This document shows positions 26,845 through 35,792 of a DNA stretch of 64,000 bases, piece after piece. A program made the translations under genes and the position numbers. A model generated the notes under the pieces. That model was not told the DNA's origin. It searched no databases and saw nothing but the letters and a program-made list of their open reading frames with translations. This DNA is from Oleispira sp963851095. Its GTDB lineage: Bacteria; Pseudomonadota; Gammaproteobacteria; Pseudomonadales; Oceanobacteraceae. Position 1 is the stretch's first letter; every line of letters starts with the position of its first letter. The DNA is taken from NCBI GenBank assembly GCA_963851095.1, contig CAWKOX010000025.1:124001-188000 (forward strand), written 5' to 3'.

Positions 26845-27765
26845 ATGAAGCTTGGCTATTATAGCTATACATCACATCTTGAGCACGACGTTGGGGATAT
26901 GCACCCAGAACACCCTATGCGTGTCATTGCCATTAATCACCAGCTCGAACACATGGGGATTCTTCAAGGGGCGCATTTAGGTAGTTGTCACCAGGTACAC
27001 AGGCAGGATTTAATTCGTGCTCACAAAGAGGGTTATGTCGATCAGTTGGAGCTTATGAGCCCGACTAATGGAAGCATCCTTGCCAATGTTGATACGCCTA
27101 TGGCGGTAGGTTCTTTGAGTGTCGCCTACCAAGCTGCTGGATGTGTGATTGAGGCGCTTGATGATTTAATGCAAAACAAGGTCGATCGTGCATTCTGCGC
27201 AGTCAGACCTCCAGGGCATCACGCCGAAAAGAATAAAACTATGGGGTTCTGCTTTCTTAATAACGTTGCCATCGCAGCGAAAAAAGCTCAGCAGCATTAT
27301 GGCCTAGCGCGCATCGCTGTCATTGATTTTGATGCGCACCAAGGGAACGGCACTATTGATATTTTGGCGGATGACCCTGCCTTTCTTATTTGCTCAAGCT
27401 TTCAACACCCTAGCTTCCCATTTTCTCATTGGCGCAACATTTATGAAAATGTTATTAATACACCGCTGGATGAAGGGTCTAGCGGCATAGATATGCGAAG
27501 AGCAGTTGAAGCTCAGTGGCTGCAACAGCTTCAAGACTTTAAGCCTCAACTCACAATCGTTTCGGCTGGCTTCGATGCGCATCGAGACGACCCAATGGCT
27601 GAGCTTAATTGGTCGGCAGAGGATTATGCTTGGTTAGGTGGTTTTCTATCTGAGATAAGCAAGGAAGGACCAGATAATAAAATGCTGGCTGTTTTAGAGG
27701 GGGGTTATAATTTAGATGCGCTTGCAGTCTCTTGTGGTGAATTTATTACTGCGTTCCACCTCTAG
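26845..27765 (+). CDS. HDAC/AcuC-type protein deacetylase
   Basis: A 306-residue zinc-dependent hydrolase of the histone deacetylase/acetylpolyamine amidohydrolase family. The active site is visible: RPPGHHAEK (His125, His126 charge-relay pair), the zinc ligands in DFDAHQGNGT (Asp163, His165) and the later Asp in SAGFDAHRDDP, and the catalytic Tyr in LEGGYN. The usual HH after the first zinc ligand is HQ here, which does not remove a ligand. Class II-like bacterial members deacetylate proteins or small amides. Its place beside the lysine acetyltransferase suggests it removes the same marks, as in the acuA-acuC pair of Bacillus. Confidence 0.9.
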   Translation: MKLGYYSYTSHLEHDVGDMHPEHPMRVIAINHQLEHMGILQGAHLGSCHQVHRQDLIRAHKEGYVDQLELMSPTNGSILANVDTPMAVGSLSVAYQAAGCVIEALDDLMQNKVDRAFCAVRPPGHHAEKNKTMGFCFLNNVAIAAKKAQQHYGLARIAVIDFDAHQGNGTIDILADDPAFLICSSFQHPSFPFSHWRNIYENVINTPLDEGSSGIDMRRAVEAQWLQQLQDFKPQLTIVSAGFDAHRDDPMAELNWSAEDYAWLGGFLSEISKEGPDNKMLAVLEGGYNLDALAVSCGEFITAFHL

Positions 27766-28120
27766 TCATTATATTGCTCGCACTGTCGTGTGATTCACGC
27801 ACTGATACTTAATTACAAGCAGCAACAATAAAGCCACAAAACACCTCAACTCATTTTCAATAATTGCTGGCACTCTAAAGACCTGAATATTTATAGGCGG
27901 GTTGAGTCAATGCTGAATTGGGTTTTAAATGACGCGAGTGGCAAAATACAGGTAAGCTCACTTAATAAGCTGTATAAAAATATTATCAAACTTGAATGGT
28001 TTGCAATTGCAGGATTATCAGCGTGGGTATTTTTGGTATTTTCGACAATTTTAAATTTATAGATAAGAGATTATCTTTTGTGCTTCACACCGAATGTAGG
28101 AAGAACTCCTTGGTGTAAAA
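27766..28120. other. Intergenic region between deacetylase gene and tRNA-Ser
   Basis: This 355-base stretch holds one possible small gene (27910-28062) and a stem-loop at 28087-28117 in which ACACC/GGTGT and AGGA/TCCT pair. The stem-loop has no T-run on either strand and is not called a terminator. Nothing else is seen. Confidence 0.5.
27910..28062 (+). CDS. Possible 50-residue single-pass membrane protein
   Basis: An ATG at 27910 preceded by GGCGGGTTGAG opens 50 codons ending in TAG. The first 30 residues are polar and the last 20 (WFAIAGLSAWVFLVFSTILN) form a good transmembrane helix, giving a tail-anchored-like small protein. No family is recognised. It stands alone, so a chance open frame is possible. 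Confidence 0.35.
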   Translation: MLNWVLNDASGKIQVSSLNKLYKNIIKLEWFAIAGLSAWVFLVFSTILNL

Positions 28121-28211
28121 TGGCGGAGGGATAGGGATTTGAACCCTAGATAGGCTATAAACCTATGCCAGTTTTCAAGACTGGTGCTTTCAACCGCTCA
28201 GCCATCCCTCC
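28121..28211 (-). tRNA. tRNA-Ser (anticodon TGA)
   Basis: A 91-base class II tRNA with encoded CCA. Acceptor GGAGGGA pairs with TCCCTCC (with discriminator G), the anticodon loop CTTGAAAA gives TGA, and there is a long variable arm. It has its own promoter immediately upstream. Confidence 0.95.
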
Positions 28212-28224
28212 GCAACTGAGATGT

Positions 28225-28252
28225 ATAATACATTGGAATAATTTCACGTCAA
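28225..28252 (-). promoter_or_regulatory. Promoter of tRNA-Ser
   Basis: On the minus strand TTGACG (28252-28247), 16 bases, then TATTAT (28230-28225). The -10 box ends 13 bases before the mature tRNA. Confidence 0.75.
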
Positions 28253-28401
28253 GTTTTTTTAATAAATTAATTGTAATTAATTCCAATGAAATCAAGGAGC
28301 TAGACGGATGAACTAAACAAGTCTGTAATTTCCTTTTAAAACACCCCTATCCAACCTATCATTGCACGCTAACTTTCGCTCAAAGAATTGGATGATTAAT
28401 T

Positions 28402-28800
28402 GTGCCATCTGAACCACTTAGCTACACCCTTATATTGACTCACTCCCCTGTTCAATACGAAAGTAATTTAACGGCTCAATCCTTTGTTAAAGCGCTGATT
28501 GCATCGGGCGGGATTATTGATCGAGTATTCTTTTATCAGGATGCTGTTTATGTTGGGTTAAAATCACAGATACCTGGCCAGGGCCTAGAGGCAAGTTATA
28601 AAGGCTGGTTAGATCTTCAGGCCCTTCAGAAATTCCCTCTGCAGCTCTGCATCGCAAACAGTTTGCGTCGTGGAATACTAGATGAGGCCGAAGCTGCACG
28701 TTATTCACAAAACCCAAATTTGATTGATGGCTTTGAGCTTTCGGGACTAGGCGAAATAGCAGAAGCTTGTCAGTCATCAGATCGTATTATTAGGCTTTAA
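28402..28800 (+). CDS. tusD: Sulfurtransferase complex subunit TusD
   Basis: TusD is a subunit of the TusBCD complex that passes sulfur from TusA to TusE for 2-thiolation of tRNA wobble uridine. The 132-residue protein has the DsrE-like fold. The active Cys is in LCIANSLRRG, matching the conserved Cys of the family. It starts with GTG at 28402, with GGAT upstream. It is the first gene of tusDCBE followed by a TrpD2-like gene. Confidence 0.9.
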   Translation: MPSEPLSYTLILTHSPVQYESNLTAQSFVKALIASGGIIDRVFFYQDAVYVGLKSQIPGQGLEASYKGWLDLQALQKFPLQLCIANSLRRGILDEAEAARYSQNPNLIDGFELSGLGEIAEACQSSDRIIRL

Positions 28801-28888
28801 TGATGACCCAGATATTTACTCAGATACCTACTCAGAGATTTTTATTACCTCATTATATAAATTTAATGCAGGTTAAGGGGTTATCTAT

Positions 28889-29230
28889 ATGAGTTTAATC
28901 ATACTAACAAAGGCCCCTACTCCGGACCTTGAACCGATTGAACTATTACTGGCGCTGGCTGCTTTTGAACAGGCCCCTAAACTTTTATTGCTCGGAGAAG
29001 GCATTTATCATGCAAATCCACTTCAGCAAGAAAAGAAGCCTCAAGGCAAAGCTGCTGGAAAAGTTCTCTCTGTGCTTCCTATGTACGATTGTGAAGAAAT
29101 CTATATCAGTAAGCTCGACTTAGAACAGCAATCGCTCAATATCGAAGACTTACAAAGCTTTTGTAAGCTCGTAAGCGATGAAGAAATTAAGCAATTAATA
29201 CAACATTCTAAACATTGTGTGACTTTTTAA
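28889..29230 (+). CDS. tusC: Sulfurtransferase complex subunit TusC
   Basis: A 113-residue DsrF/TusC-like subunit of the TusBCD sulfur relay. Recognised by MSLIILTKAP, the hydrophobic first helix (LELLLALAAFEQ-like pattern) and LLLLGEGIYH, and by its place between tusD and tusB. AAGGGG lies upstream of the ATG. The 88-base gap after tusD holds no other gene. Its stop overlaps the tusB start. Confidence 0.85.
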   Translation: MSLIILTKAPTPDLEPIELLLALAAFEQAPKLLLLGEGIYHANPLQQEKKPQGKAAGKVLSVLPMYDCEEIYISKLDLEQQSLNIEDLQSFCKLVSDEEIKQLIQHSKHCVTF

Positions 29231-29499
29231 TGACATTACATATTATCAAGAGCGGACAAGCCACTGCCATTGAGCAGGTAGAGCGAATTGTTCAAGCGGA
29301 TGACCAAATTCTATTATTGGAAGATGGTTGTTATTTATTGACCTTAGCTGCATCAAGATTAACCGCTGTATCGGCCTTATCTGACCACATGAAAATGCGC
29401 GGGTTAATGAATAAGGCTGAAGGACTAGGCATTAACTTGATCAGCGTTAAAGAATGGGTCCTATTGACTCGCAGCCATCAGCAATCAACAACCTGGTAG
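29230..29499 (+). CDS. tusB: Sulfurtransferase complex subunit TusB
   Basis: An 89-residue TusB/DsrH-like subunit of the TusBCD complex. The typical start MTLHIIKSG and LLLEDGCYLL are visible, and the C-terminal KEWVLLTRSHQQSTTW is characteristic. The ATG at 29230 overlaps the tusC stop (TAATG), indicating translational coupling; a longer frame from 29215 is not needed. Confidence 0.88.
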   Translation: MTLHIIKSGQATAIEQVERIVQADDQILLLEDGCYLLTLAASRLTAVSALSDHMKMRGLMNKAEGLGINLISVKEWVLLTRSHQQSTTW

Positions 29500-29503
29500 C
29501 GCT

Positions 29504-29839
29504 ATGGATGATATGACATTACCACCTTATAATTTGGATTTGGATAAGGATGGGTTTTTAACTGACCACCTCAGTTGGAATGATACGGTTGCAGAACAAT
29601 TAGCGGCAAACGAGAAAATTATTTTAACAGAGGATCATTGGCAGCTCATTCAATTGATTCGAGCGTTTTATAATGAGTTTGGTTTATCGCCTGCCATGCG
29701 CCCGCTGGCAAAATACATCAGACTTCACCTAGGAGCAGAAAAAGCCAGTAGCATTTATTTGATGCAATTATTCCCTCAAAGTCCTGCAAAATACTTAGCA
29801 AAAATAGCCGGCTTACCACGACCTGAGAATTGTTTATGA
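29504..29839 (+). CDS. tusE: Sulfur relay protein TusE (DsrC family)
   Basis: TusE accepts sulfur from TusBCD and hands it to MnmA on tRNA. The 111-residue DsrC-like protein has LDKDGFLTDHLSWN, FYNEFGLSPAMRPLAKYI and the essential penultimate Cys in the tail PRPENCL. It follows tusB by four bases and its stop overlaps the next start (ATGA). The partner mnmA is at 49412. Confidence 0.93.
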   Translation: MDDMTLPPYNLDLDKDGFLTDHLSWNDTVAEQLAANEKIILTEDHWQLIQLIRAFYNEFGLSPAMRPLAKYIRLHLGAEKASSIYLMQLFPQSPAKYLAKIAGLPRPENCL

Positions 29840-30813
29840 TTATTACCAATACCGAACATAATGAATTTACTCAATATGTTCGGATTTTAGCCCGTGGCCG
29901 TAATGCCAGCCGAGATATGTCTCAAGAAGAAGCTAAACATGCCATGACACTATTGCTTGAAGGAAAGGCATTGCCAGAACAACTGGGTGCTTTCTTTATG
30001 CTAATGCGAGTAAAAGAAGAAACCCCAGAAGAGTTAGCCGGATTCGCTCAAGCTTGCGCACCTTTATGGAAAGATCTTAAGGCGGATATCATTTGGCCCA
30101 GCTATGCAGGCAAACGTCGCCAACCTTTATGGTACTTGCTCAGCATGCAGCTCATAAAGGCGGCTGGATATAGCGTCTTGATTCATGGGACGCATGGTCA
30201 TACTGCCGATCGTCAGTTTAGTGCTGATCTTTGTGAAGACTTTGGAATTGAAATTGCAACCAGCCAGACTCATGCAAGCGAATTGATTGCGAACGAAAAA
30301 ATAGCTTACCTGCCTTGTGATCTGCTGCATGAGGAATTTCAGAGCTGGCTGATGACGAAGCATACTTTAGGCCTTCGTTCGCCTATCAATACTCTTTTGC
30401 GCCTCATCGCCCCTACTGGTTGCGCTGGCGTGCAGAGTGTATTCCACCCAAATTATGGCAAGACACACCAAGCAACCTGCGCATTAATTGGCAAAGAGGC
30501 TTTGATCATGAAAGGTGAAGGCGGAGAGTTTGAAGTTAATCCAGAAAGAACAACTCAGGCCATTTTTACCCATCGAGATGAGATTGAAAAGATCCCAGGG
30601 ATCCAATCTCATTTTGATGGAAAACATAGTATACCAAACAAACAAGCGCTCATTGATTGCTGGAAGCATGAGTCTGATGAGTATGGCTATCATGCAACAC
30701 TGAGGACTACCGCCCTGATTTTGATGCTGAAGGATAAAGCCTTAGATTTTGAACTTGCCCTTAAAAAAGCGACAGAGCTTTGGGTGAAGCGAGATAAACT
30801 CACATTCGGCTAA
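29836..30813 (+). CDS. TrpD2/YbiB-like glycosyltransferase-family protein
   Basis: A 325-residue homologue of anthranilate phosphoribosyltransferase of the YbiB/TrpD2 group, whose E. coli member binds nucleic acids rather than making tryptophan. Visible are the helical N-domain (SQEEAKHAMTLLLEGKALPEQLGAFFMLMRVKEETPEELAGF split over two helices) and glycine-rich HGTHGH and KGEGGE. Start is ATG at 29836, overlapping the tusE stop; the longer TTG start is less likely. Position after tusE suggests translation-linked function but does not prove it. Confidence 0.82.
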   Translation: MIITNTEHNEFTQYVRILARGRNASRDMSQEEAKHAMTLLLEGKALPEQLGAFFMLMRVKEETPEELAGFAQACAPLWKDLKADIIWPSYAGKRRQPLWYLLSMQLIKAAGYSVLIHGTHGHTADRQFSADLCEDFGIEIATSQTHASELIANEKIAYLPCDLLHEEFQSWLMTKHTLGLRSPINTLLRLIAPTGCAGVQSVFHPNYGKTHQATCALIGKEALIMKGEGGEFEVNPERTTQAIFTHRDEIEKIPGIQSHFDGKHSIPNKQALIDCWKHESDEYGYHATLRTTALILMLKDKALDFELALKKATELWVKRDKLTFG

Positions 30814-30846
30814 CATCCTAATTAAAAATATTAATAAGTTAGAAAC

Positions 30847-30882
30847 AAAAAATCCCTTCAAGATTACTTGAAAGGATTTTTT
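30847..30882. terminator. Bidirectional terminator between trpD2-like and chemoreceptor genes
   Basis: A near-perfect stem (AAAAAATCCCTTCAAG against CTTGAAAGGATTTTTT, one mismatch) with A/T runs on both sides lies between two convergent genes, so it can end transcription on either strand. Confidence 0.85.
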
Positions 30883-30925
30883 ATATGAACTGTAAACTAT
30901 AAGTCGACGAGTGTAAGCTTTTCCT

Positions 30926-32545
30926 TTAAACCTTAAATTCACCCGTCACGCGATGTAGGTTGCCAGAGATATCGACCAAGGAAAGACTAGCTTCTTCGAC
31001 TTTTTGGATACTTAGCATAGCCGTTTCTGATGTTTCTTTAATGCCCAAAACATTATCTTTAATTGAATAAGCTGCTCGCTCTTGCTCTTCAGCCGCTGAT
31101 GCAATTTGCCTATTCATTTCAGTAATGGCAGAAACTCGCTCAGTAATTGCTGCTAGCGATTCCCCCGTTTGAGCGGCATGCTCAACGCTGGCCTGTGCTC
31201 TTTGCTTGCTTTGCCCCATTACATCTACAGCTGAGCGCGCAGCGGTTTGCAGCTCTTCGATTACTTTTTGAATTTCTTGAGTGGAATCCTGTGTTCTTGA
31301 AGCCAGCGTTCTTACCTCGTCTGCCACAACTGCGAATCCTCGCCCCTGCTCACCGGCACGAGCGGCCTCAATGGCAGCGTTAAGCGCTAGTAAGTTGGTT
31401 TGTTCGGCAATGCCTTTAATAACATCTAGAATCGTTCCTACATTACCGGTATCGGCCTCAAGCTTGCGAATAACCTCACCCGCTCTCTCTACCTCTTCCG
31501 CTAGGCCATTAATACTGGCAACCGTCTTCGTGACGATGTCACGACCATCCTTAGCAGCCTTATCAGCTTCGTTAGCCGCTTCTGACGCGGAGTTTGCGTT
31601 ATTAGACACAGCCTTAACGCTTGAAACCATTTCTTCAACTACGAGAGAAACCTGTTCCGTTGCTTCATTTTGATTGGCTGAGATGGATAGTGTCTCACTC
31701 GTAAGGCTTCCAAGATCTGCCGATAGCGAGGTTAAGGGTTCGATGGACTTCACAACATCAGTAATACTGTTATGAAGCTTATCGACAAACTGATTAAACC
31801 AGTCAACCACATCGCCTAACTCATCATTTGATGTTTTCTGTATGCGTTTAGTTAAATCGCCATCGCCACTGGCGATATCCTTAAGTGATACCAGTAGTTT
31901 ACCTAGCGCCGTACCGATACTATTTACGATGCTCCAACCCAGCAATAACAATATAGCAATAGTAACCCCAGTCGCCAGCATCCCCAGTGTTAGCGCTTTT
32001 TGGGCATCAGAGATAGAGGCTTCAACGGTTTGATTAAATTCAGCCAGTGCGTTCTCACTGAGCTTTTCCATGGAGATTTTTACGGTTGCTAACGCACTGT
32101 TCATACCATCAATTTTGCCTGACATTTTACTCATATCAAGAGTGCCGGATAGCATGCCGTCCGTTACCTCATGGGCCAGGGAATAATAGTTTTTAAATTG
32201 CGTGCGTAATTTTCTATTATCACTACTGCGATCACTCCACAGCTCAATAATTCGGTCCATATTGCTAACGATTTGCTTATTCAGCTGCCCAGCATTTTGA
32301 ATAAACTCTACCTCTCCTGTGCTTACGGCGGTATTTAGTAGCTCTTTTATCTGGAGCAACTTGACGAGATTCTCGTCAGATTTTTGGACAACCGGAAAAT
32401 ACACATCCCTTACTTTCTGAATGCGCTCACTGTTTTGTGAATTAATACTGGTATTCACTGCCAGACTGATCATAAAGCCAATAATGGCTGCGCCTGCTAA
32501 AGCAATGATCTTGGCCTTAATGCTAATATTGCTTAATAAACCCAT
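30926..32545 (-). CDS. Methyl-accepting chemotaxis protein
   Basis: A 539-residue chemoreceptor. Transmembrane helices lie near residues 10-30 and 188-208, enclosing a periplasmic four-helix-type sensor domain with no recognisable ligand motif. HAMP follows (LLVSLKDIASGDGDLTKRI). Then comes a long coiled coil with the conserved signalling tip: GIAEQTNLLALNAAIEAARA, EQGRGFAVVADEVRTLA and methylation-helix sequences. It is a lone gene and ends in the shared bidirectional terminator. Ligand unknown. Confidence 0.93.
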   Translation of the reverse strand: MGLLSNISIKAKIIALAGAAIIGFMISLAVNTSINSQNSERIQKVRDVYFPVVQKSDENLVKLLQIKELLNTAVSTGEVEFIQNAGQLNKQIVSNMDRIIELWSDRSSDNRKLRTQFKNYYSLAHEVTDGMLSGTLDMSKMSGKIDGMNSALATVKISMEKLSENALAEFNQTVEASISDAQKALTLGMLATGVTIAILLLLGWSIVNSIGTALGKLLVSLKDIASGDGDLTKRIQKTSNDELGDVVDWFNQFVDKLHNSITDVVKSIEPLTSLSADLGSLTSETLSISANQNEATEQVSLVVEEMVSSVKAVSNNANSASEAANEADKAAKDGRDIVTKTVASINGLAEEVERAGEVIRKLEADTGNVGTILDVIKGIAEQTNLLALNAAIEAARAGEQGRGFAVVADEVRTLASRTQDSTQEIQKVIEELQTAARSAVDVMGQSKQRAQASVEHAAQTGESLAAITERVSAITEMNRQIASAAEEQERAAYSIKDNVLGIKETSETAMLSIQKVEEASLSLVDISGNLHRVTGEFKV

Positions 32546-32686
32546 AATAATCCTATTTCTTATAACAACTCGTTAATTGAAGAATAGAACAAGTTACGGG
32601 GATTGCCTTAAAAAAGCATAAAATTAATAGCGATGAGCTTGCTTGAGGCTAGAGATGTGCAGGCATGGGGTGGAAATAACAAATGT

Positions 32687-32711
32687 GATGCTAAAGGCAA
32701 TCCCTAGCATC
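32687..32711 (-). terminator. Stem-loop after cysG, possible terminator
   Basis: GATGCTA/TAGCATC form a 7-bp stem around an 11-base loop, 31 bases beyond the cysG stop on the minus strand. The following tail is only partly T-rich, so termination is uncertain. Confidence 0.4.
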
Positions 32712-32741
32712 AACAGCATTTTATAGTAGTCTTTGCGGCTG

Positions 32742-34103
32742 CTACCACTTTAGTTTTTTATGCAATCTAACAACATCGCCGACAATTGTTAACGTGGGTG
32801 CAGAGATTGAGTTGCTGGCAATTACATCACCAATGTTTGCGAGTGTGCTGGTATAGACCTTTTGCTCTGGCAGCGTGCCCTTTTCGACCAATGCAATGGG
32901 TGTGTCGGGGCTCATTCCATGCTGTATTAGCGCTTTACTAATATAGCTAATACCCGTCAATCCCATATAGATGACTAAGGTCTGCTGAGGGTGAATTAGC
33001 TCGCTCCACGGTAAGTTAGTCGTACCATCTTTCAAATGACCCGTAACAAAGCGCACGGATTGAGCATAATCCCTATGGGTCAATGGAATACCAGCATAGC
33101 TTGAACAACCAGAAGCGGCTGTAATGCCAGGCACAACTTGAAACGGAATTTGTTGATCAGCCAGCAGCTCAATTTCTTCGCCACCACGACCAAAAATAAA
33201 AGGATCCCCCCCTTTTAAGCGCAACACGGTTTTTCCAAGCTTTGCATGATCGGCTAACAGCTGATTTATTTCGTTTTGCGGTACCGAGTGATCGGACATG
33301 GCTTTACCGACATAAAACATCTCTGCATGACTGCTGCAATACTCCAAAATAGGCTTTGAAACTAAACGGTCATAAAAGACAATATCGGCTTGCTGAATAA
33401 GACGTACGGCCTTGAGCGTTAATAGATCAGGATCTCCTGGGCCTGCTCCTACCAAGAAGACTTCACCTATGCTTTTTCCAGCAATGACTTCATTGCACAC
33501 GTTTTCAGCTTGCTCTTCTTTACCTGCAAGAACCAAGTTGGGCATAGGGCTCGACATCAGCTTGCGCCAAAGCTGTTGACGTTTCTGGGTATCGTCAAAG
33601 CGAGTTCTTATGGTCTTGCGCAGATTGGATGTGAATTTCGCCAATTGTGAAATTCTGGGGGATAACGCTGCATCAAGCTGATTTCGAAGGTAGCGTGTTA
33701 ATGCTGGGGATTCAGAGGCGGATGACACTGTAATCATCACAGGATTGCGATCAATAATGGCCGGAAAAATAAAGTCGCTACCTACAGGATCGTCGGCAAT
33801 GCTTATAGGGCAGGACAGTGCTTTTGCCCAGCGTGCAATTTCTTGATTGATATCAGAATTATCGGTAGCGGCTACAATGCGATGTCCTTGCAGAACATGC
33901 TGCTCCTGCGCCAAGGCATTAATGTGATGAATGCTCTGCTGATCAACAAGATCCTGCAAGCGAGCATCTAGATTAGGCGAGACCACCGTGATGGCGTGAG
34001 TGAACTTAATCAGCGTTTGGACTTTGCGCTGGGCTACCTGCCCACCGCCAAAGATAATGAATTTAACATCGTTTGAGCGGTGCAGCAGAGGTAGCCAGTT
34101 CAT
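32742..34103 (-). CDS. cysG: Siroheme synthase (uroporphyrinogen III methyltransferase/precorrin-2 dehydrogenase/ferrochelatase)
   Basis: This trifunctional cytoplasmic enzyme converts uroporphyrinogen III to siroheme, the cofactor of sulfite and nitrite reductases. In 453 residues, the N-terminal NAD-dependent dehydrogenase/chelatase part (FIIFGGGQVAQRKVQTL, then ATDNSDINQEI) is followed from about 215 by the SAM methyltransferase (VFLVGAGPGDPDLLTLKA, YDRLVS, RLKGGDPFIFGRGGEE, VVPGITAASG). It lies 14 bases after serS and ends the ftsK-lolA-rarA-crcB-serS-cysG series. Confidence 0.96.
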   Translation of the reverse strand: MNWLPLLHRSNDVKFIIFGGGQVAQRKVQTLIKFTHAITVVSPNLDARLQDLVDQQSIHHINALAQEQHVLQGHRIVAATDNSDINQEIARWAKALSCPISIADDPVGSDFIFPAIIDRNPVMITVSSASESPALTRYLRNQLDAALSPRISQLAKFTSNLRKTIRTRFDDTQKRQQLWRKLMSSPMPNLVLAGKEEQAENVCNEVIAGKSIGEVFLVGAGPGDPDLLTLKAVRLIQQADIVFYDRLVSKPILEYCSSHAEMFYVGKAMSDHSVPQNEINQLLADHAKLGKTVLRLKGGDPFIFGRGGEEIELLADQQIPFQVVPGITAASGCSSYAGIPLTHRDYAQSVRFVTGHLKDGTTNLPWSELIHPQQTLVIYMGLTGISYISKALIQHGMSPDTPIALVEKGTLPEQKVYTSTLANIGDVIASNSISAPTLTIVGDVVRLHKKLKW

Positions 34104-34117
34104 TGTTTTGCCTTATA

Positions 34118-35398
34118 TTATTTCGCGGTAATCACGTCAAGACCACCCATGTATGGGCGTAGTACTTCAGGCACAATGATCGAACCATCTTCTTGCTGGT
34201 AGTTTTCAAGGACGGCAACCAAGGTACGTCCTACCGCCAAGCCGGAGCCATTCACTGTATGCACTAACTCAGGCTTTCCTGTCTCTGGATTTCTCCAGCG
34301 AGCTTGCATACGACGAGCTTGATAAGATTCGAAATTACTACAAGAAGAAATTTCGCGGAATTTTTGCTGACCTGGCAACCAGACTTCCAAGTCAAACGTT
34401 TTGGCCGCCGAAAATCCTAAATCACCACCACACAAAATAACCTTACGGTAAGGCAATTCAAGTTTTTGGAGAATTGTTTCTGCATGCTGAGTCAACTCCT
34501 CAAGGGCTTCATCAGACTTAGAAGCATGTACAAACTGTACTAATTCAACTTTATCAAACTGATGCTGTCGGATCATGCCACGAGTATCACGACCATAGCT
34601 GCCCGCTTCACTTCGGAAGCAGGGTGTATGACAGGCGAATTTTTGTGGTAAATCGCCATTTAAAATACTATCACGAGCGATGTTGGTTACCGGCACTTCG
34701 GCAGTAGGAATCAGATAAAACTCCTGCTCACCCTCTAGCTTAAATAAATCTTCCGAGAATTTAGGCAGCTGACCTGTACCGAATAATGAATCTTTATTAA
34801 CTAAGTAAGGCGTATAAACTTCATCATAGCCGTGCTCATCAATATGGGTATTTAGCATGAATTGCGCAAGAGCTCTGTGCAAACGAGCCATTTGTCCTTT
34901 CATGACAACAAAACGAGAACCTGTTAGCTTTGTTCCCGCTTCAAAATCTAGACCGCCATTGGCTTCGCCAAGATCGACATGGTCTTTAGGCTCAAAAGCA
35001 AAGTCTTTAGGTGTGCCCCATACCATGATTTCGATATTATCATCTTCATCATTTCCTGCAGGTACATCCGACTGCGGGATATTAGGAATTGATAATAAGA
35101 ATTCTTTAACATCGGCTTCCGCGGCTTTGGCTTTATTTTCTTCAGCGGCGATATTGTCATTTAATGAGCCCATGACTTGCGCTTTGGCTTCATCTGGAGT
35201 CATGCCTTGACCAATTAATTGGCCAATTTGCTTGGATGCTTTTTTCTTCTCAGCTTGTAGTTGTTGAGCCGCTGTAAGTGCAGCGCTGCGGGCTTTATCA
35301 AGCTGTTGAAACTTTTCAACATCAAGTTCAAAGCCTTTAACTTTAAGGCGCGCTGCTACATCTTCAAGGTTGTCACGAATAGTTCTAATGTCGAGCAT
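34118..35398 (-). CDS. serS: Serine--tRNA ligase
   Basis: This class II aminoacyl-tRNA synthetase charges tRNA-Ser and tRNA-Sec. The 426 residues begin with the coiled-coil tRNA-binding arm (about 25-105). The catalytic core follows with YLIPTAEVPVTN, motif 2 CFRSEAGSYGRDTRGMIRQH and motif 3 in the NGSGLAVGRTLVA segment. Length is standard. It sits 7 bases after crcB. Confidence 0.97.
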   Translation of the reverse strand: MLDIRTIRDNLEDVAARLKVKGFELDVEKFQQLDKARSAALTAAQQLQAEKKKASKQIGQLIGQGMTPDEAKAQVMGSLNDNIAAEENKAKAAEADVKEFLLSIPNIPQSDVPAGNDEDDNIEIMVWGTPKDFAFEPKDHVDLGEANGGLDFEAGTKLTGSRFVVMKGQMARLHRALAQFMLNTHIDEHGYDEVYTPYLVNKDSLFGTGQLPKFSEDLFKLEGEQEFYLIPTAEVPVTNIARDSILNGDLPQKFACHTPCFRSEAGSYGRDTRGMIRQHQFDKVELVQFVHASKSDEALEELTQHAETILQKLELPYRKVILCGGDLGFSAAKTFDLEVWLPGQQKFREISSCSNFESYQARRMQARWRNPETGKPELVHTVNGSGLAVGRTLVAVLENYQQEDGSIIVPEVLRPYMGGLDVITAK

Positions 35399-35405
35399 GT
35401 AATTT

Positions 35406-35783
35406 CTAAACCAATTGTTTTGTTAATATCATTCCAAGCGCTGTTGCCAGCAGGCAGCCAATCAAACTCAGGGCAATATAGGTTAAAAATGCCGTGATTT
35501 TACCCTGCTGCAAGAGGGTTAAACTTTCCAGTGAAAAGGTGGAAAAGGTCGTAAATGCGCCTAAAAAACCCACCATAATCAAATGGCGATGAGCCTCACC
35601 ACCAAAGTTGTTTTCGACCAGCCATATGTAAGCTGCGCCAATCGCAAAGGAGCCTATCAGGTTCACACTCAGTGTGCCATAAGGATAGGCCTTTCCAATC
35701 CATTTAAATATTGCCGTCGCAAGGCTGTAGCGCGCCATTGCACCCAGCGCTCCCCCTACCCCGATCCAGACTAAGTTCAGCAT
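35406..35783 (-). CDS. crcB: Fluoride ion channel CrcB
   Basis: A 125-residue four-helix membrane protein of the CrcB/Fluc family, which exports fluoride as a dual-topology dimer. Landmarks are GGALGAMARYSL, GTLSVNLIGSFAIG, and GFLGAFTTFSTFSLE with the conserved Phe/Thr channel residues. It starts 9 bases after rarA, so there is no room for a fluoride riboswitch directly in front. Confidence 0.95.
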   Translation of the reverse strand: MLNLVWIGVGGALGAMARYSLATAIFKWIGKAYPYGTLSVNLIGSFAIGAAYIWLVENNFGGEAHRHLIMVGFLGAFTTFSTFSLESLTLLQQGKITAFLTYIALSLIGCLLATALGMILTKQLV

Positions 35784-35792
35784 AATCCTTTC

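Noticed and set aside
35784..35792. Fluoride riboswitch expected before crcB
   Set aside because: Only nine bases separate crcB from rarA, and no riboswitch core is visible at the end of rarA.
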